In this document: positions 51,374 to 62,034 of the stretch, piece after piece
Layout: each line of letters starts with the position of its first letter
Position numbering within the stretch: the first letter of the stretch is position 1
NCBI GenBank assembly: GCA_030528055.1
Contig: JAUMZQ010000002.1
Location: forward strand, 186,001-250,000
Direction of reading: 5' to 3'
DNA from: Streptococcus sp.
Lineage (GTDB): Bacteria; Bacillota; Bacilli; Lactobacillales; Streptococcaceae
Length of the DNA stretch: 64,000 nt
Made by a program: the position numbers and the translations under genes
The notes under the pieces: model-generated
Told to the model about the DNA's origin: nothing
Seen by the model: the letters and a program-made list of their open reading frames with translations, nothing else
Databases searched by the model: none

Positions 51374-51787
51374 TCATAACCTTTTTATAAAATGGTATTT
51401 CGTTATTCCCTTCTTAGGAACATCTTCAAGCGTAGCATAAATTTCATAACCCATTTTTAAATAAAAATCTTTTGCTTGATAGGATTTTGTTGAAAGTGTT
51501 ATAGAGGAAACTGTCTTGGATTTTAGAAGTTCTTCTAATTCACTAATCAAGCTACTTCCGATGCCCTTTCCTTGACATCTTTCTGATACAACCAAAGCTT
51601 TTATGTGGATATTCTCTAATATTTTTTGAGCATGTAAAATTCCAACTAGCCCCTGATTATCTTTTCTTGTTAAGTAAATATCTTCAGGTTCTAAATCTAG
51701 CGAGGTAGACTTTGGAAAATATTTACTGTACTGCTTTGCGAAAATATCTTGAATAAAGGTTTCCATATCTTCCGTAGTATTCTCCAA
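51374..51787 (-). CDS. GNAT-family N-acetyltransferase
   Basis: About 137 residues. GNAT pattern: IYLTRKDNQGLVGILHAQKI, then acetyl-CoA motif A VVSERCQGKGIGSSLISELEELL and motif B SYQAKDFYLKMGYE. Substrate unknown. The frame begins at TTG 51787, and an internal ATG at 51766 is an alternative start; the RBS is not decisive. Isolated between gapA and pgk. Confidence 0.85.
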   Translation of the reverse strand: MENTTEDMETFIQDIFAKQYSKYFPKSTSLDLEPEDIYLTRKDNQGLVGILHAQKILENIHIKALVVSERCQGKGIGSSLISELEELLKSKTVSSITLSTKSYQAKDFYLKMGYEIYATLEDVPKKGITKYHFIKRL

Positions 51788-51814
51788 AACTTTCTATTGT
51801 AAAATATTTTAGCT

Positions 51815-51850
51815 ATAAAAAAATAAGAAAGAGAGTCAAACTCTCTTTCT
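51815..51850 (-). terminator. Terminator after gapA
   Basis: 11-bp stem AGAAAGAGAGT / ACTCTCTTTCT with CAA loop; the minus strand continues TATTTTTTT. Confidence 0.8.
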
Positions 51851-51861
51851 CATACATTCAA

Positions 51862-52875
51862 TTATTTTGCAATTTTTGCAAAGTACTCAAGAGTACGAAC
51901 AAGTTGTGAAGTGTAAGACATTTCATTGTCATACCAAGAAACAACCTTAACTAATTGTTTACCATCAACATCAAGGACTTTAGTTTGAGTTGCATCAAAC
52001 AATGAACCAAATGACATACCAACGATATCTGATGATACGATTGGATCTTCAGTGTAGCCATATGATTCGTTAGCTGCAGCTTTCATAGCAGCATTCACTT
52101 CGTCAACAGTAACATTTTTATCAAGAACAGCTACCAATTCAGTAACAGAACCTGTTGGAACTGGAACACGTTGTGCAGCACCGTCAAGTTTTCCGTTCAA
52201 TTCTGGAATTACAAGACCGATTGCTTTAGCAGCACCTGTTGAGTTAGGTACAATGTTTGCTGCAGCAGCACGGGCACGACGAAGATCTCCACCACGGTGA
52301 GGTCCATCAAGTACCATTTGGTCTCCAGTATAAGCATGAATTGTAGTCATCAATCCTTCAACTACTCCAAAATTATCATGAAGAGCTTTAGCCATTGGTG
52401 CTAAACAGTTTGTAGTACATGAAGCTCCTGAAATAACTGTTTCAGTTCCATCAAGTACATCATGGTTTGTGTTAAATACAACTGTTTTAACATCGTTTCC
52501 ACCAGGTGCAGTGATAACAACTTTCTTAGCTCCACCGTTAGCATGTAAATGTTTTTCAGCAGCAGCTTTTGTAGCAAAGAATCCAGTTGCTTCAAGTACG
52601 ATTTCTACTCCATCAGCAGCCCAATCAATTTGTTCTGGGTCGCGTTCAGCAGAAACTTTGATGAATTTACCATTAACTTCAAATCCGCCTTCTTTAACTT
52701 CTACAGTTCCGTCAAAACGTCCTTGAGTTGTATCGTATTTCAACAAATGAGCAAGCATGTTTGGATCAGTAAGGTCGTTAATACGAGTCACTTCAACACC
52801 TTCAACATTTTGAATACGACGGAATGCAAGACGACCGATACGACCGAAACCGTTAATACCAACTTTAACTACCAT
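51862..52875 (-). CDS. gapA: Glyceraldehyde-3-phosphate dehydrogenase (NAD)
   Basis: 337 residues from the ATG at 52875 ([18 protein letters not shown]), with AAGGAGG upstream; the 9-codon longer frame has no RBS. Catalytic Cys in [15 protein letters not shown], His in IHAYTGDQ, C-terminal [16 protein letters not shown]. Glycolysis; streptococcal GAPDH is also found on the surface. Promoter TTGCAA-17-TATAAT at 52964-52992. Confidence 0.98.
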   Translation of the reverse strand: MVVKVGINGFGRIGRLAFRRIQNVEGVEVTRINDLTDPNMLAHLLKYDTTQGRFDGTVEVKEGGFEVNGKFIKVSAERDPEQIDWAADGVEIVLEATGFFATKAAAEKHLHANGGAKKVVITAPGGNDVKTVVFNTNHDVLDGTETVISGASCTTNCLAPMAKALHDNFGVVEGLMTTIHAYTGDQMVLDGPHRGGDLRRARAAAANIVPNSTGAAKAIGLVIPELNGKLDGAAQRVPVPTGSVTELVAVLDKNVTVDEVNAAMKAAANESYGYTEDPIVSSDIVGMSFGSLFDATQTKVLDVDGKQLVKVVSWYDNEMSYTSQLVRTLEYFAKIAK

Positions 52876-52963
52876 TCGTGATTTCCTCCTTATGAAAATC
52901 AATTAAATTTTTTATGTGAAAAGAGTAACTTGAGTTGCTACAAATCACCTTTCAACATCTTCT

Positions 52964-52992
52964 ATTATATACCTATTCAAGTAAAATTGCAA
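52964..52992 (-). promoter_or_regulatory. Promoter of gapA
   Basis: -35 TTGCAA (52987-52992), 17-base spacer, -10 TATAAT (52964-52969) on the minus strand, with a leader of about 80 bases. Confidence 0.7.
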
Positions 52993-53137
52993 CTGATTTC
53001 ATTCTCATTAGTAAGTGTTAACATCTTTTTCATACTCTTTCATTTCTTTTCATTGGCGCTATCATACTTATACCAACAAGAGTCACTTTATCTGATAAAA
53101 TTTTAATTTTCATACTTTACAGTTGAAAATTTTTGAA

Positions 53138-53165
53138 TAAAAAAAGCATCCGAAAAACGGATGCC
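53138..53165 (-). terminator. Terminator after fusA
   Basis: 7-bp GC-rich stem GCATCCG (53146-53152) / CGGATGC (53158-53164) and TTTTTTT on the minus strand. Confidence 0.85.
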
Positions 53166-53178
53166 AAGTGAGACTTAA

Positions 53179-55260
53179 TTAAGCTTCACCATGATTTTTT
53201 TTGATAATTTCTTCTTGAACTGATTTAGGAACATCTTCATAGTGGTCAAATACCATCATGAAAGTACCACGTCCTTGTGAAGCAGAACGAAGAACAGTTG
53301 CATAACCAAACATTTCAGCAAGTGGAACATAAGCACGAACGATTTGGCTGTTACCATGTGCTTCCATTCCATCTACGCGTCCACGACGAGCTGTTACATG
53401 CCCCATAACATCTCCAAGATTTTCTTCTGGAACTGTAATGGTTACAAGCATCATTGGCTCAAGAATAGCTGGTTGAGCTGTTTTTGCCGCTTCTTTAAGA
53501 GCTAAAGAGGCCGCTACTTTAAAGGCTGTTTCAGATGAGTCTACATCGTGGTAAGAACCATCGTAAAGTTTTGCTTTCACATCTACAATTGGATATCCAG
53601 CAAGAACCCCATTGGCCATTGATTCAACCAATCCCTTTTCAACGGCTGGTACGAATTCACGTGGAACGACACCACCGACGATAGCATTTTCAAACTCAAA
53701 TCCTTTACCTTCTTCATTTGGAGTAAATTCAATCCAAACATCACCGAATTGACCTTTACCACCAGATTGGCGTTTGAAGAATCCACGCGCCTGAGTTGAA
53801 GCACGGAAAGTTTCACGATAAGATACTTGAGGAGCTCCAACATTAGCTTCTACCTTAAATTCACGACGCATACGGTCAACAAGGACATCTAAGTGAAGTT
53901 CTCCCATACCTGAAATAATTGTTTCTCCTGTTTCAACGTTTGTTTCAACACGGAAAGTTGGATCTTCTTCAGCTAATTTTTGAAGTGCAATACCCATTTT
54001 ATCTTGGTCTGCCTTAGATTTAGGCTCAACCATTAATTGAATAACTGGTTCTGGAACATCGATTGATTCAAGAATGATTTTTGATTTTTCATCCGTCAAT
54101 GAATCTCCAGTTGTTGTATCTTTCAATCCAACCGCTGCAGCGATATCACCTGAGTAAACTGTTTCAATTTCATTTCGGCTGTTCGCGTGCATTTGAAGAA
54201 TACGTCCAATACGTTCACGTTTTCCTTTAGAAGTGTTTAATACATATGAACCACTGTTCAAGACACCCGAGTAAACACGGAAGAAAGTCAAGCGTCCCAC
54301 AAATGGGTCAGTCATAATTTTGAAAGCCAAAGCTGCAAATGGTTCTTCATCTGAAGCTGGACGAGTTTCTTCTTCTTCAGTATCTGGATTGATTCCTTTA
54401 ATTGCAGGGATATCTAGCGGACTTGGAAGATAGTCAATAACCGCGTCAAGCATCAACTGAACTCCTTTATTCTTGAAGGCAGAACCTGCAAGAACTGGGA
54501 AAAATTCAACATTGATTGTTGCACGACGAATAGCTTGTTTCAACTCTTCTTCTTCGATTTCTTCACCTTCAAGGTATTTCATCATCAAGTCTTCATCAGT
54601 ATCCGCTACAGCTTCTACTAATTTTTCACGCCATTCTTGAGCTTGTTCAAGGTATTCAGCAGGAATGTCCGTTTCTTGAATATCTGTACCAAGGTCGTTG
54701 GTGTAGATTTCAGCTTTCATTTTCACAAGGTCAATAATCCCTGTGAAGTCATCTTCAGCTCCAATTGGTAACTGAATTGGATGAGCATTTGCTTGCAAGC
54801 GGTCATGAAGAGTTCCTACTGAGTAAAGGAAGTCAGCTCCAATCTTATCCATTTTGTTAGCAAATACGATACGAGGAACTCCGTATTCAGTTGCTTGGCG
54901 CCATACAGTTTCTGTTTGGGGCTCAACTCCTGATTGAGCATCAAGAACAGTTACAGCACCATCAAGAACACGAAGAGAACGTTGTACTTCAATCGTGAAG
55001 TCCACGTGTCCTGGTGTGTCAATGATGTTAACACGGTAATCCTTCCATTGAGCAGTTGTCGCCGCAGATGTAATTGTGATACCACGCTCTTGTTCTTGCT
55101 CCATCCAGTCCATTTGAGAAGCCCCTTCATGGGTTTCACCAATTTTATGGATTTTACCAGTATAGTACAGGATACGTTCAGTCGTTGTTGTTTTACCAGC
55201 ATCGACGTGAGCCATGATACCGATGTTACGAGTTTTTTCGAGTGAAAATTCGCGAGCCAT
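53179..55260 (-). CDS. fusA: Elongation factor G
   Basis: 693 residues, normal. GTPase driving ribosome translocation. G1 [14 protein letters not shown] (about 17-30), G3 DTPGHVD, G4 NKMDK, and C-terminal domain IV/V region ([29 protein letters not shown] [10 protein letters not shown]). In the str order rpsL-rpsG-fusA. It has a possible promoter of its own at 55295-55303. Confidence 0.99.
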   Translation of the reverse strand: MAREFSLEKTRNIGIMAHVDAGKTTTTERILYYTGKIHKIGETHEGASQMDWMEQEQERGITITSAATTAQWKDYRVNIIDTPGHVDFTIEVQRSLRVLDGAVTVLDAQSGVEPQTETVWRQATEYGVPRIVFANKMDKIGADFLYSVGTLHDRLQANAHPIQLPIGAEDDFTGIIDLVKMKAEIYTNDLGTDIQETDIPAEYLEQAQEWREKLVEAVADTDEDLMMKYLEGEEIEEEELKQAIRRATINVEFFPVLAGSAFKNKGVQLMLDAVIDYLPSPLDIPAIKGINPDTEEEETRPASDEEPFAALAFKIMTDPFVGRLTFFRVYSGVLNSGSYVLNTSKGKRERIGRILQMHANSRNEIETVYSGDIAAAVGLKDTTTGDSLTDEKSKIILESIDVPEPVIQLMVEPKSKADQDKMGIALQKLAEEDPTFRVETNVETGETIISGMGELHLDVLVDRMRREFKVEANVGAPQVSYRETFRASTQARGFFKRQSGGKGQFGDVWIEFTPNEEGKGFEFENAIVGGVVPREFVPAVEKGLVESMANGVLAGYPIVDVKAKLYDGSYHDVDSSETAFKVAASLALKEAAKTAQPAILEPMMLVTITVPEENLGDVMGHVTARRGRVDGMEAHGNSQIVRAYVPLAEMFGYATVLRSASQGRGTFMMVFDHYEDVPKSVQEEIIKKNHGEA

Positions 55261-55294
55261 TTGGTTAGTTCTCCTATTAATTTATTTTACAGTT

Positions 55295-55339
55295 ATTATA
55301 ACATATTTTAAGAAAAGCGGGTAGGCATCACCTACCCGT
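55295..55339 (-). promoter_or_regulatory. Hairpin and extended -10 promoter between rpsG and fusA
   Basis: Hairpin CGGGTAGG (55318-55325) / CCTACCCG (55331-55338) followed on the minus strand by TTTTCTT acts like a terminator or attenuator after rpsG. Just after it is extended -10 TGTTATAAT (55295-55303), whose -35 region would fall in the hairpin. Confidence 0.6.
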
Positions 55340-55451
55340 CTTACGTTTGTTTTATTTAGATCTATCTAATCTAAATGACCGTTTGGATTGAAAAATACAA
55401 AATGATATCTTTATATAAATAAACCATCAATTTGAAATTCCCAACTTTATC

Positions 55452-55922
55452 TTACCAACGGAAGTGTGCAAAGGCACGGTTAGCCTCAGCCATACGGTGA
55501 GTATCTTCACGTTTCTTAACAGCTGCACCTGTATTGTTTGCAGCATCCATAATTTCTTTTGCAAGACGATCTTGCATAGTGTGTTCACCACGTTGACGCG
55601 CGATAGTTACCAACCAACGAAGTCCAAGTGTTGTACGACGTTCAGGACGAACTTCAACTGGAACTTGATAGTTAGATCCACCGACACGGCGTGCACGTAC
55701 TTCAAGAACAGGCATGATATTTTCCATAGCTGTTTCAAATACTTCAAGTGAATCATTTCCAGTAGCTTCTTTGATTTGTTCAAATGCTCCGTATACAATA
55801 GAAGCAGCTGTTCCACGTTTTCCATCAAGCATAACTCGGTTGATAAGACGTGTCACTATTTTTGAATTATAAAGTGGATCTGGCAATACTTCGCGTTTAG
55901 GCGCTTGGTTTTTACGACTCAT
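55452..55922 (-). CDS. rpsG: 30S ribosomal protein S7
   Basis: 156 residues, normal. Binds the 3' major domain of 16S rRNA and nucleates the head of the small subunit. Motifs [38 protein letters not shown] and [27 protein letters not shown]. 19 bases downstream of rpsL. Confidence 0.99.
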   Translation of the reverse strand: MSRKNQAPKREVLPDPLYNSKIVTRLINRVMLDGKRGTAASIVYGAFEQIKEATGNDSLEVFETAMENIMPVLEVRARRVGGSNYQVPVEVRPERRTTLGLRWLVTIARQRGEHTMQDRLAKEIMDAANNTGAAVKKREDTHRMAEANRAFAHFRW

Positions 55923-55941
55923 TTATCTTTATCCCCTTTCC

Positions 55942-56355
55942 TTATGCTTTTGGTTTCTTAGTACCGTATTTAGAACGGCCTTGCTTACGGTCTGTAACAC
56001 CAGCAGTATCTAGTGCTCCACGAACGATATGGTAACGTACCCCTGGAAGGTCTTTTACACGCCCACCACGAAGAAGAACCACGCTGTGTTCTTGTAGGTT
56101 GTGTCCGATACCTGGGATGTAAGCTGTTACTTCAATCAAGTTGCTCAAACGAACACGAGCAAACTTACGAAGGGCTGAGTTAGGTTTTTTAGGTGTCATG
56201 GTTCCCACACGCGTTGCAACTCCACGCTTTTGAGGTGAATTTTCTTGAGTTGGAACACGTTTCAAGCTGTTATAACCGGCATTCAAAGCTGGTGATTTAG
56301 ATTTTTCTACTTTTGACTTACGTGGTTTGCGAACCAATTGATTAATTGTAGGCAT
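55942..56355 (-). CDS. rpsL: 30S ribosomal protein S12
   Basis: 137 residues. Decoding-site protein. [11 protein letters not shown] start, and [11 protein letters not shown] (Lys56/57) and [13 protein letters not shown] regions carry wild-type Lys at the places where streptomycin-resistance substitutions occur. First gene of the str operon, preceded by a structured leader of about 130 bases. Confidence 0.99.
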   Translation of the reverse strand: MPTINQLVRKPRKSKVEKSKSPALNAGYNSLKRVPTQENSPQKRGVATRVGTMTPKKPNSALRKFARVRLSNLIEVTAYIPGIGHNLQEHSVVLLRGGRVKDLPGVRYHIVRGALDTAGVTDRKQGRSKYGTKKPKA

Positions 56356-56444
56356 CTACATTCTCCTGTATTTTTTTAATTTTGGTGATGATACACTTGG
56401 TGACAGCTATCATCTGTGTGTACTTTTGCAACATTTGTCAGCAC

Positions 56445-56520
56445 GTCTCTGTACACTTTTGAGAGACCAAAAGTAAAAAGTACCGTCTTTCATTATAGCA
56501 TGTCTACACTATTCGGTCAA
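56445..56520 (-). promoter_or_regulatory. Promoter and structured leader of rpsL-rpsG
   Basis: -35 TTGACC (56515-56520), 17-base spacer, extended -10 TGCTATAAT (56492-56500). In the leader, ACTTTTG and CAAAAGT (56468-56474 and 56555-type partner at 56455-56461) form a 7-bp hairpin whose 6-base loop GTCTCT (56462-56467) is fully complementary to AGAGAC 4 bases after the stem (56445-56450): an H-type pseudoknot or a switch between two helices. Confidence 0.6.
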
Positions 56521-56612
56521 TAGATTTTGATTATTTACAAGTGAAGAAATTTCTTAAAAATTATAATATTTATTAATTAGGAATAAAAAATGATATTTTA
56601 TAATATATTAAA

Positions 56613-56645
56613 TAAAAAAAACCAAGTCGTAAGAACTTGATTTTT
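56613..56645 (-). terminator. Terminator after purR
   Basis: Stem AATCAAGT / ACTTGGTT (one U-G pair on the minus strand), 6-7-base loop, then a run of 8 T. Close to the purR stop at 56649. Confidence 0.7.
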
Positions 56646-56648
56646 TCT

Positions 56649-57464
56649 TTAGTCAAAAATATTTCCAACTTCAACATTGATGGTATTTGCTTTGACATCG
56701 ATATTGGTTACTTTTAGTAGTGATTTATAATCTAGATAGTCACGCGTGGTCTGGGCATTGTCTGCAAAAACGGCGACTCCTGCCAATTCTGAGTCGAATT
56801 CTGCTAATAGGCTAATCATACCATTTATTGTGCCTCCACCTTTTAGGAAATCATCTACAATTAGGACTCTACTACCTGCTTTTAGACTTCGTTTGGATAG
56901 AAACATTTTTTCAATGCGATCACCACTTGAACCAGATACATAATTTACACTTACGGTGGATCCTTCTGTGATTTTAAGATCTCGGCGCACTATAACAAAT
57001 GGTACATTTAAAACATTTGCAACAGCATTTGCTAACGGAACACCCTTTGTTGCAACGGTCATCACTGCATCAATTTTTTGATCCCTAAAAGCCTTCGCAA
57101 TAATGCGACCAATGTTATTTAAAATAGAGGGAGTACTTAATAAATCTGATAAATAGATATATCCACCGGGTAAAATTCGTTTATTTTCTGATAGTTGCTG
57201 GCATAAGTCTTGAACAATAGTCTTTGCATCGATATCGGAAATAGAAGGAGTAAAGATAATTCCTCCTCCTGCACCTGTAATCGTTTCAATAGTGCCGATT
57301 TCTATTTCCTCAAAAGCTCGTTTAATAATCACGATATCTTCAGAAATAGAAGATTTTGCAGATTCGTATTTTTCTGCGAAAGTATTCAAACTTGTCAATT
57401 TATACGGATGATTGATCAAATAGTTAGATATAACAACCATCCGTTCACTTCGTCTTAGTTTCAT
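56649..57464 (-). CDS. purR: Pur operon repressor PurR (PRPP-binding)
   Basis: 271 residues. N-terminal winged helix (RRSERMVVISNYLINHPYKLTSLNTFAEKYESAKSSISEDI), C-terminal phosphoribosyltransferase-like domain with the PRPP loop VLIVDDFLKGGGTINGM (about 202-218). Controls purine synthesis genes and responds to PRPP. In streptococci located just upstream of the str genes on the chromosome, as here. It should bind PurBoxes elsewhere. Confidence 0.96.
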   Translation of the reverse strand: MKLRRSERMVVISNYLINHPYKLTSLNTFAEKYESAKSSISEDIVIIKRAFEEIEIGTIETITGAGGGIIFTPSISDIDAKTIVQDLCQQLSENKRILPGGYIYLSDLLSTPSILNNIGRIIAKAFRDQKIDAVMTVATKGVPLANAVANVLNVPFVIVRRDLKITEGSTVSVNYVSGSSGDRIEKMFLSKRSLKAGSRVLIVDDFLKGGGTINGMISLLAEFDSELAGVAVFADNAQTTRDYLDYKSLLKVTNIDVKANTINVEVGNIFD

Positions 57465-57561
57465 CTTGTCACCAATTAAAATTTTATTTTTTCAATTATA
57501 ACATATTGTTAGTAAAAAAACGAACATTATTTAGTAAATAATGCCCGTTTTTCGTGTTCTG

Positions 57562-58506
57562 CTAATCAAGGTCTGGCTTATAAAATGAGCGATTTTCCAA
57601 AGCAAAAATTTTATTCGTCATCTCCCCTGGAGAAGCTAGATTCAATGCGGATGTCATCATCATCATTTCAGCATCTAGGTTATCAATCATATGAATAATC
57701 TCAGCTTCCATAATTTTTGGTCTCACTGGACTTCCATACTCTAACAAACCATGATGACTCAATATAACATGACGCAAGACGATAACATCTTCCTTATTGT
57801 CATCAATTTTTAATTCTGTTAACGCTTTGGTTATCTCTTCATCAATCAGAGCAATATGACCTATCAAATTACCACGTACGGTGTATTCTGTATTTTCAGG
57901 ACCACTTAATTCGATAACTTTCGCTAAATCATGGAGCATAATACCAGCAAAAAGTAAACTTTTATTGAGTTGCGGATAAATAGTTCCAATAGCATCCGCT
58001 AGTTTGACCATTGTTGCTGTATGGAAAGCTAAACCCGTTTCAAAAGCATGGTGATTGGTTTTAGCAGCTGGATATGTATAAAATTCCTTATCGTATTTAC
58101 CATAAAGCGAACGAACCAAGCGTTGCCAAGTAGGATTTTCAATTTTAAAAATCATTTGAGATAAATAATCTCTAATTTCTTGCTGATTGACTGGTGATTT
58201 TTCTTTGAAGTTGCTAGGATCATTGGGTTCTCCAGCTTGAGGCAATCGAAGAGTTAATTGATTCACTTGAGGCGTATTGTTATAAACTTCACGGCGACCT
58301 TGCATATGAACAACTTTTCCAGCGGTAAACTCTTTAACATTGTGCGGTTGCGCATCCCAAAGTTTCCCTTCAATAACACCTGTATCGTCTTGAAAAACAA
58401 AGGCTAGATAGTTTTTCCCTGCTCTCGTTTGACGAACTTCTGCCGATTTTATCAAGTAGAATCCTTCAAAGGTTTCGTCTTTTTTCATTTGGTTAATTTT
58501 CATCAT
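57562..58506 (-). CDS. yhaM: 3'-5' exoribonuclease YhaM (Cbf1)
   Basis: 314 residues. N-terminal OB fold (DETFEGFYLIKSAEVRQTRAGKNYLAFVFQDDTGVIEGKLWDAQ) and HD domain with HHAFETGLAFHT, MLHDLAKV and ILSHHGLLEYGSP. It trims RNA 3' ends. Start may be the second ATG (58503). Its ATG overlaps the rmuC stop (58493), so it is cotranscribed with rmuC. Confidence 0.94.
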   Translation of the reverse strand: MMKINQMKKDETFEGFYLIKSAEVRQTRAGKNYLAFVFQDDTGVIEGKLWDAQPHNVKEFTAGKVVHMQGRREVYNNTPQVNQLTLRLPQAGEPNDPSNFKEKSPVNQQEIRDYLSQMIFKIENPTWQRLVRSLYGKYDKEFYTYPAAKTNHHAFETGLAFHTATMVKLADAIGTIYPQLNKSLLFAGIMLHDLAKVIELSGPENTEYTVRGNLIGHIALIDEEITKALTELKIDDNKEDVIVLRHVILSHHGLLEYGSPVRPKIMEAEIIHMIDNLDAEMMMMTSALNLASPGEMTNKIFALENRSFYKPDLD

Positions 58507-59731
58507 TTTCCCCTTCTTCTGGAATATCTAAAAATAGGTCTTGATCTGAAATTTCAATGTTACGAAGAGTTCGTTCTATGGCATTGGTTCTACGATTTAA
58601 CAGTTCATCAATATTTGTCGAAGCATTATTGAGATGTTTTCTAGTCTTTGCTAAAATACCACTAAACTTAGTAAATTCTAATTTCACACTGCCCAAGATT
58701 TTACTGATATTATCTGCGCTTTTTTGAATATTGAGAGTTTTAAATCCAACAGATAGAGAATTGAGAAGGGCTGATAGTGTGGAAGGCCCTGCCACTATAA
58801 CCTGTTCGTCTCGTCTCAAACTATCAAAAAATTCTGGATTGCGAACAACTTCTGAATAGAGACCTTCTGTCGGCAAAAACATAATCCCAAAATTAGTCGT
58901 TGTTGGAGGTACAATGTATTTTTTATGGATATCTTTTGCGAAGCGTCTAATACTAGTAAATAAAGCCTTTCGATACAGTTCAATTTCTTCCTTATTTCCT
59001 GAATCATAAGCATCCTCCAAACGATAATAATCTGCTAATGGAAACTTGGAATCAATCGGTAGATATACATACTCGTGTTCAACTTGACCTGGTAGCTTAA
59101 TCGCATACTCCACTCGCTCACTAGAAGTTGATTTCAATGCAAACTCTCGTTCATACTGACTCGGCGTCATAATATCTTCAATAATTTGCCCTAATTGCAA
59201 TTCTCCTAAAATTCCACGAGTTTTTGTATTTGACAATACTTTATTAAGATTTCCTACATCACGTGCAACATTTTGCATTTCACCTAAGCCACGATTGACG
59301 GACTCTAGTTGCTTAGATACCGTTTCAAATGAAGTTTGCAAGCGGGTTTGTAAGGTCTTTTCTAGTTTCTCCTCTACTGTTTGCCTCATTTGCTCTAAAC
59401 GCATTTCATTAGATTCCTGTATCTGCTTCATGCGTTCATCTGTCTTATCTCGATTCTTAGTCAGATTATCACTGATTTCTGAACGTAGCTCCGTCAAATT
59501 TTTATGTAGGTCAGATTGTACGGCGTTCAACCGATCACTCAATGTAATTTCTAATTGCTGTTGATTGATAACATTTTGTTTCTGCTCTTGTTTAAATTGG
59601 TAATTCAACTGTTCGCGTATTTTGTTATCAAAACTTTTTGCTATTTCATCTGTCTGTTGATTAGTTTGTTGCCATATCAAAAAAACAAAAATCAAATTTC
59701 CTAAAAGCAATAAAACGATAAACCATTCCAT
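58493..59731 (-). CDS. rmuC: DNA recombination protein RmuC
   Basis: 412 residues from the ATG at 59731 with GGAG 6 bases upstream; it is 2 bases past the thiN stop. One N-terminal membrane helix (WFIVLLLLGNLIFVFLIW), coiled coil (about 20-130), then the RmuC nuclease-like domain (TRGILGELQLGQIIEDI ... KLPGQVEHEYVYLPIDSKFPLADYYRL ... VPPTTTNFGIMFLPTEGLYSEV). Limits inversion between short repeats in E. coli. Confidence 0.93.
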   Translation of the reverse strand: MEWFIVLLLLGNLIFVFLIWQQTNQQTDEIAKSFDNKIREQLNYQFKQEQKQNVINQQQLEITLSDRLNAVQSDLHKNLTELRSEISDNLTKNRDKTDERMKQIQESNEMRLEQMRQTVEEKLEKTLQTRLQTSFETVSKQLESVNRGLGEMQNVARDVGNLNKVLSNTKTRGILGELQLGQIIEDIMTPSQYEREFALKSTSSERVEYAIKLPGQVEHEYVYLPIDSKFPLADYYRLEDAYDSGNKEEIELYRKALFTSIRRFAKDIHKKYIVPPTTTNFGIMFLPTEGLYSEVVRNPEFFDSLRRDEQVIVAGPSTLSALLNSLSVGFKTLNIQKSADNISKILGSVKLEFTKFSGILAKTRKHLNNASTNIDELLNRRTNAIERTLRNIEISDQDLFLDIPEEGENDEN

Positions 59732-59732
59732 A

Positions 59733-60365
59733 TTAATCTCCATCTTTACTATAAATAATAACTACATAACCTGAAGTACATTCCAAAAAAACAGGCTTAT
59801 CTATAAATTCGTTGGAACCATATACTTTTTTGAAAAAAAAGTTTGTTTTATTTAAAGGATATTTGGCACCTTCTATTTTCAATTCATCATTTCCAACTGG
59901 CATGAAACCAAGATAATTCATACCTTCAACCGGCTTCACTTCATGGCGCCCTTGCGGACAATAGATAACCTTATTTGATGAATTCACTAAGCAGATTTGT
60001 TTCATGTAAGGAGCAATTTCCGAATTGCTGGGTAAAAATATGTTGGACAATGTATGATCTAAACGACCTCCCAAAGCTCCAAAAATCGTTACGGTCGCAT
60101 CTGGATAGTATTCAAACGCCATCTTTACAGCCAATTCCATGTCCGTATCATTTTTCTCAGATGCTACTTGAATCACTTTTTTAGCTTTCAATCGGATCCC
60201 ATCCAATTCTTCTGAAGAGACGGAATCAAAATCTCCAACAGCCATATCTGGTTGTATTCCTTGTTGAAGGAGAAAAAAACTACCTCTGTCAACCCCAATG
60301 AAAACATCAAAATCCAGATGAAATGAATCTATAACACCCCCAGCAAAAAGGGCAACTTTAGTCAT
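59733..60365 (-). CDS. thiN: Thiamine pyrophosphokinase
   Basis: 210 residues from the ATG at 60365 (MTKVALFAGG), overlapping the rpe stop by 8 bases. Converts thiamine to thiamine diphosphate. Family motifs IGVDRGSFFLLQQGIQPDMAVGDFDSV (about 25-51), SEKNDTDMELAVKMAF (about 71-86), and GALGGRLDHTLSNI (about 98-111). Cytosolic. Operon rsgA-rpe-thiN-rmuC-yhaM. Confidence 0.94.
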   Translation of the reverse strand: MTKVALFAGGVIDSFHLDFDVFIGVDRGSFFLLQQGIQPDMAVGDFDSVSSEELDGIRLKAKKVIQVASEKNDTDMELAVKMAFEYYPDATVTIFGALGGRLDHTLSNIFLPSNSEIAPYMKQICLVNSSNKVIYCPQGRHEVKPVEGMNYLGFMPVGNDELKIEGAKYPLNKTNFFFKKVYGSNEFIDKPVFLECTSGYVVIIYSKDGD

Positions 60366-61017
60366 ATAAAGCATTCCTCAAATTCTGAACCTGCTGATTC
60401 ATATCTTCTTTAAAAACATAGCTTCCTGCTACGAACACATTGGCACCAGCTTCTCTCGCTATGCTGATGGTTTGATCATCGATACCACCATCTACTTCTA
60501 TATCAAAATTCAAATCATTTACTTCTCGTAAAACAACCAACTCACGAATTTTATCCATTGTTTCTGGCAAGAACGCTTGTCCGCCAAACCCTGGATTAAC
60601 AGTCATTACTAAAACCTGATCGACTAGATTCAAAACATTTTTAACAGCTTCAACTGGTGTTCCGGGATTTATCACAACACTAGCTTTAACTCCATTGGCA
60701 CGAATTTTTTGTAATGCTCCATGAATGTGAGGAGTTGCTTCAGCGTGAATACTGATAATATCCGCTCCTGCACGCGCAAATTCTTCAATGTGTGACTCGG
60801 GATTAGAAACCATTAAATGGCAATCAAATACTAGTTTGCTATGAGGACGCATACTTGCAACCACTCCCGCTCCAAAACTAATTGGCGGTACAAAATGCCC
60901 ATCCATAATATCAATGTGGACATATTCGGCTCCTGTTAGTTCAATTTGCTTGAGCTCTTTTTCAAAGTTTGCATAGTCAGCACTTAGAATAGAAGGGGCG
61001 ATTTTTATAGGTTTCAT
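60358..61017 (-). CDS. rpe: Ribulose-phosphate 3-epimerase
   Basis: 219 residues. TIM barrel: PSILSADYANFEKEL, HIDIMDGHFVPPISFG (metal His/Asp), FDCHLMV, TVNPGFGGQAF, EVDGGIDDQT. Pentose phosphate pathway. RBS AAAGGAG. 12 bases after rsgA. Confidence 0.97.
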   Translation of the reverse strand: MKPIKIAPSILSADYANFEKELKQIELTGAEYVHIDIMDGHFVPPISFGAGVVASMRPHSKLVFDCHLMVSNPESHIEEFARAGADIISIHAEATPHIHGALQKIRANGVKASVVINPGTPVEAVKNVLNLVDQVLVMTVNPGFGGQAFLPETMDKIRELVVLREVNDLNFDIEVDGGIDDQTISIAREAGANVFVAGSYVFKEDMNQQVQNLRNALYD

Positions 61018-61029
61018 TGTGGTTCTCCT

Positions 61030-61908
61030 TTATTTTGAAGATTTAGTTGTCTTTTTATAGACTTCACGACGATTTTCAATTTCACTTAAAAATTGTAGAT
61101 AATTTTCAAAGCGAAAAGATGCGATTTCTCCTAATTCAACCGCAGTTCTCACTGCACAGATTGGTTCGTGAGTATGGGTGCAAGTACGAAATTTACAATT
61201 TTTACTAACTGTTGCTATTTCTGGAAAGGACTGATTAAGGTCTTCTGCATTATCTACTTCATAATCGAGCGAAGAAAAACCGGGTGTATCAGCAATCTTC
61301 CCTTGATTGATATCATAGAAACTAACTGCACGAGTCGTATGTCGACCACGACCCAAACTTTCTGAAATCTCTCCTGTCTCTAATTGTAGTTCTGGAGCAA
61401 TTTTATTGAGCAAAGTCGATTTTCCGACACCCGTTTGCCCCATAAAAACGGTCGTTTTATGAGATAACAAAGGCAACAACTCGTCAATGCTGGTCAACAC
61501 CTCATAACCAATTTCTTGATAGACTTGGCTATAAGCTATTAGCTCATCCTCTTGGGATAACAAATCTAATTTACTAAAATAGATGATGGGATGAATCCCT
61601 TTGTATTCTAATAAAACTAAAAATCGATCCAAAAGATTTGGGTTGAAATTTGGCTCTTTCACACTCATGATCACAACTGCTTGGTCGATATTTACAATGG
61701 GAGGTCGAACCAGACTGTTTCTCCTCTGCTCAATTTTTAGAATATAGCCTTCTGAATTGTTAGCAGCAGAAAATTCAACATTGTCTCCTACATAGGGAGT
61801 TTGTCCTTTTTTTCGAAAATTTCCTCGTGCTCTAGTTTGGTAAATAAGACCATCCGTAGACTCTACATAATAAAAACCAGCCAGAGATTTTATAATTTTT
61901 CCTCGCAA
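61030..61908 (-). CDS. rsgA: Ribosome small subunit-dependent GTPase RsgA
   Basis: 292 residues. TTG start with AAAGGAG at proper spacing. Circularly permuted GTPase: OB fold (1-70), G4-like YFSKLDLL (SKLD where the usual is T/NKxD), P-loop [13 protein letters not shown] (about 163), G3 DTPGF, then zinc domain [17 protein letters not shown]. Late 30S maturation. Confidence 0.95.
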   Translation of the reverse strand: MRGKIIKSLAGFYYVESTDGLIYQTRARGNFRKKGQTPYVGDNVEFSAANNSEGYILKIEQRRNSLVRPPIVNIDQAVVIMSVKEPNFNPNLLDRFLVLLEYKGIHPIIYFSKLDLLSQEDELIAYSQVYQEIGYEVLTSIDELLPLLSHKTTVFMGQTGVGKSTLLNKIAPELQLETGEISESLGRGRHTTRAVSFYDINQGKIADTPGFSSLDYEVDNAEDLNQSFPEIATVSKNCKFRTCTHTHEPICAVRTAVELGEIASFRFENYLQFLSEIENRREVYKKTTKSSK

Positions 61909-62034
61909 GATTTCTCCTTTAAAATGAATACACTTATTATATCAAAAAAAACGATATTTAGCTTACTTATTCTTTAGTTTATATAGCCTGCTATTCATTA
62001 TTTCTTATGGATATTTATAAGAAAAATAGGCTTT

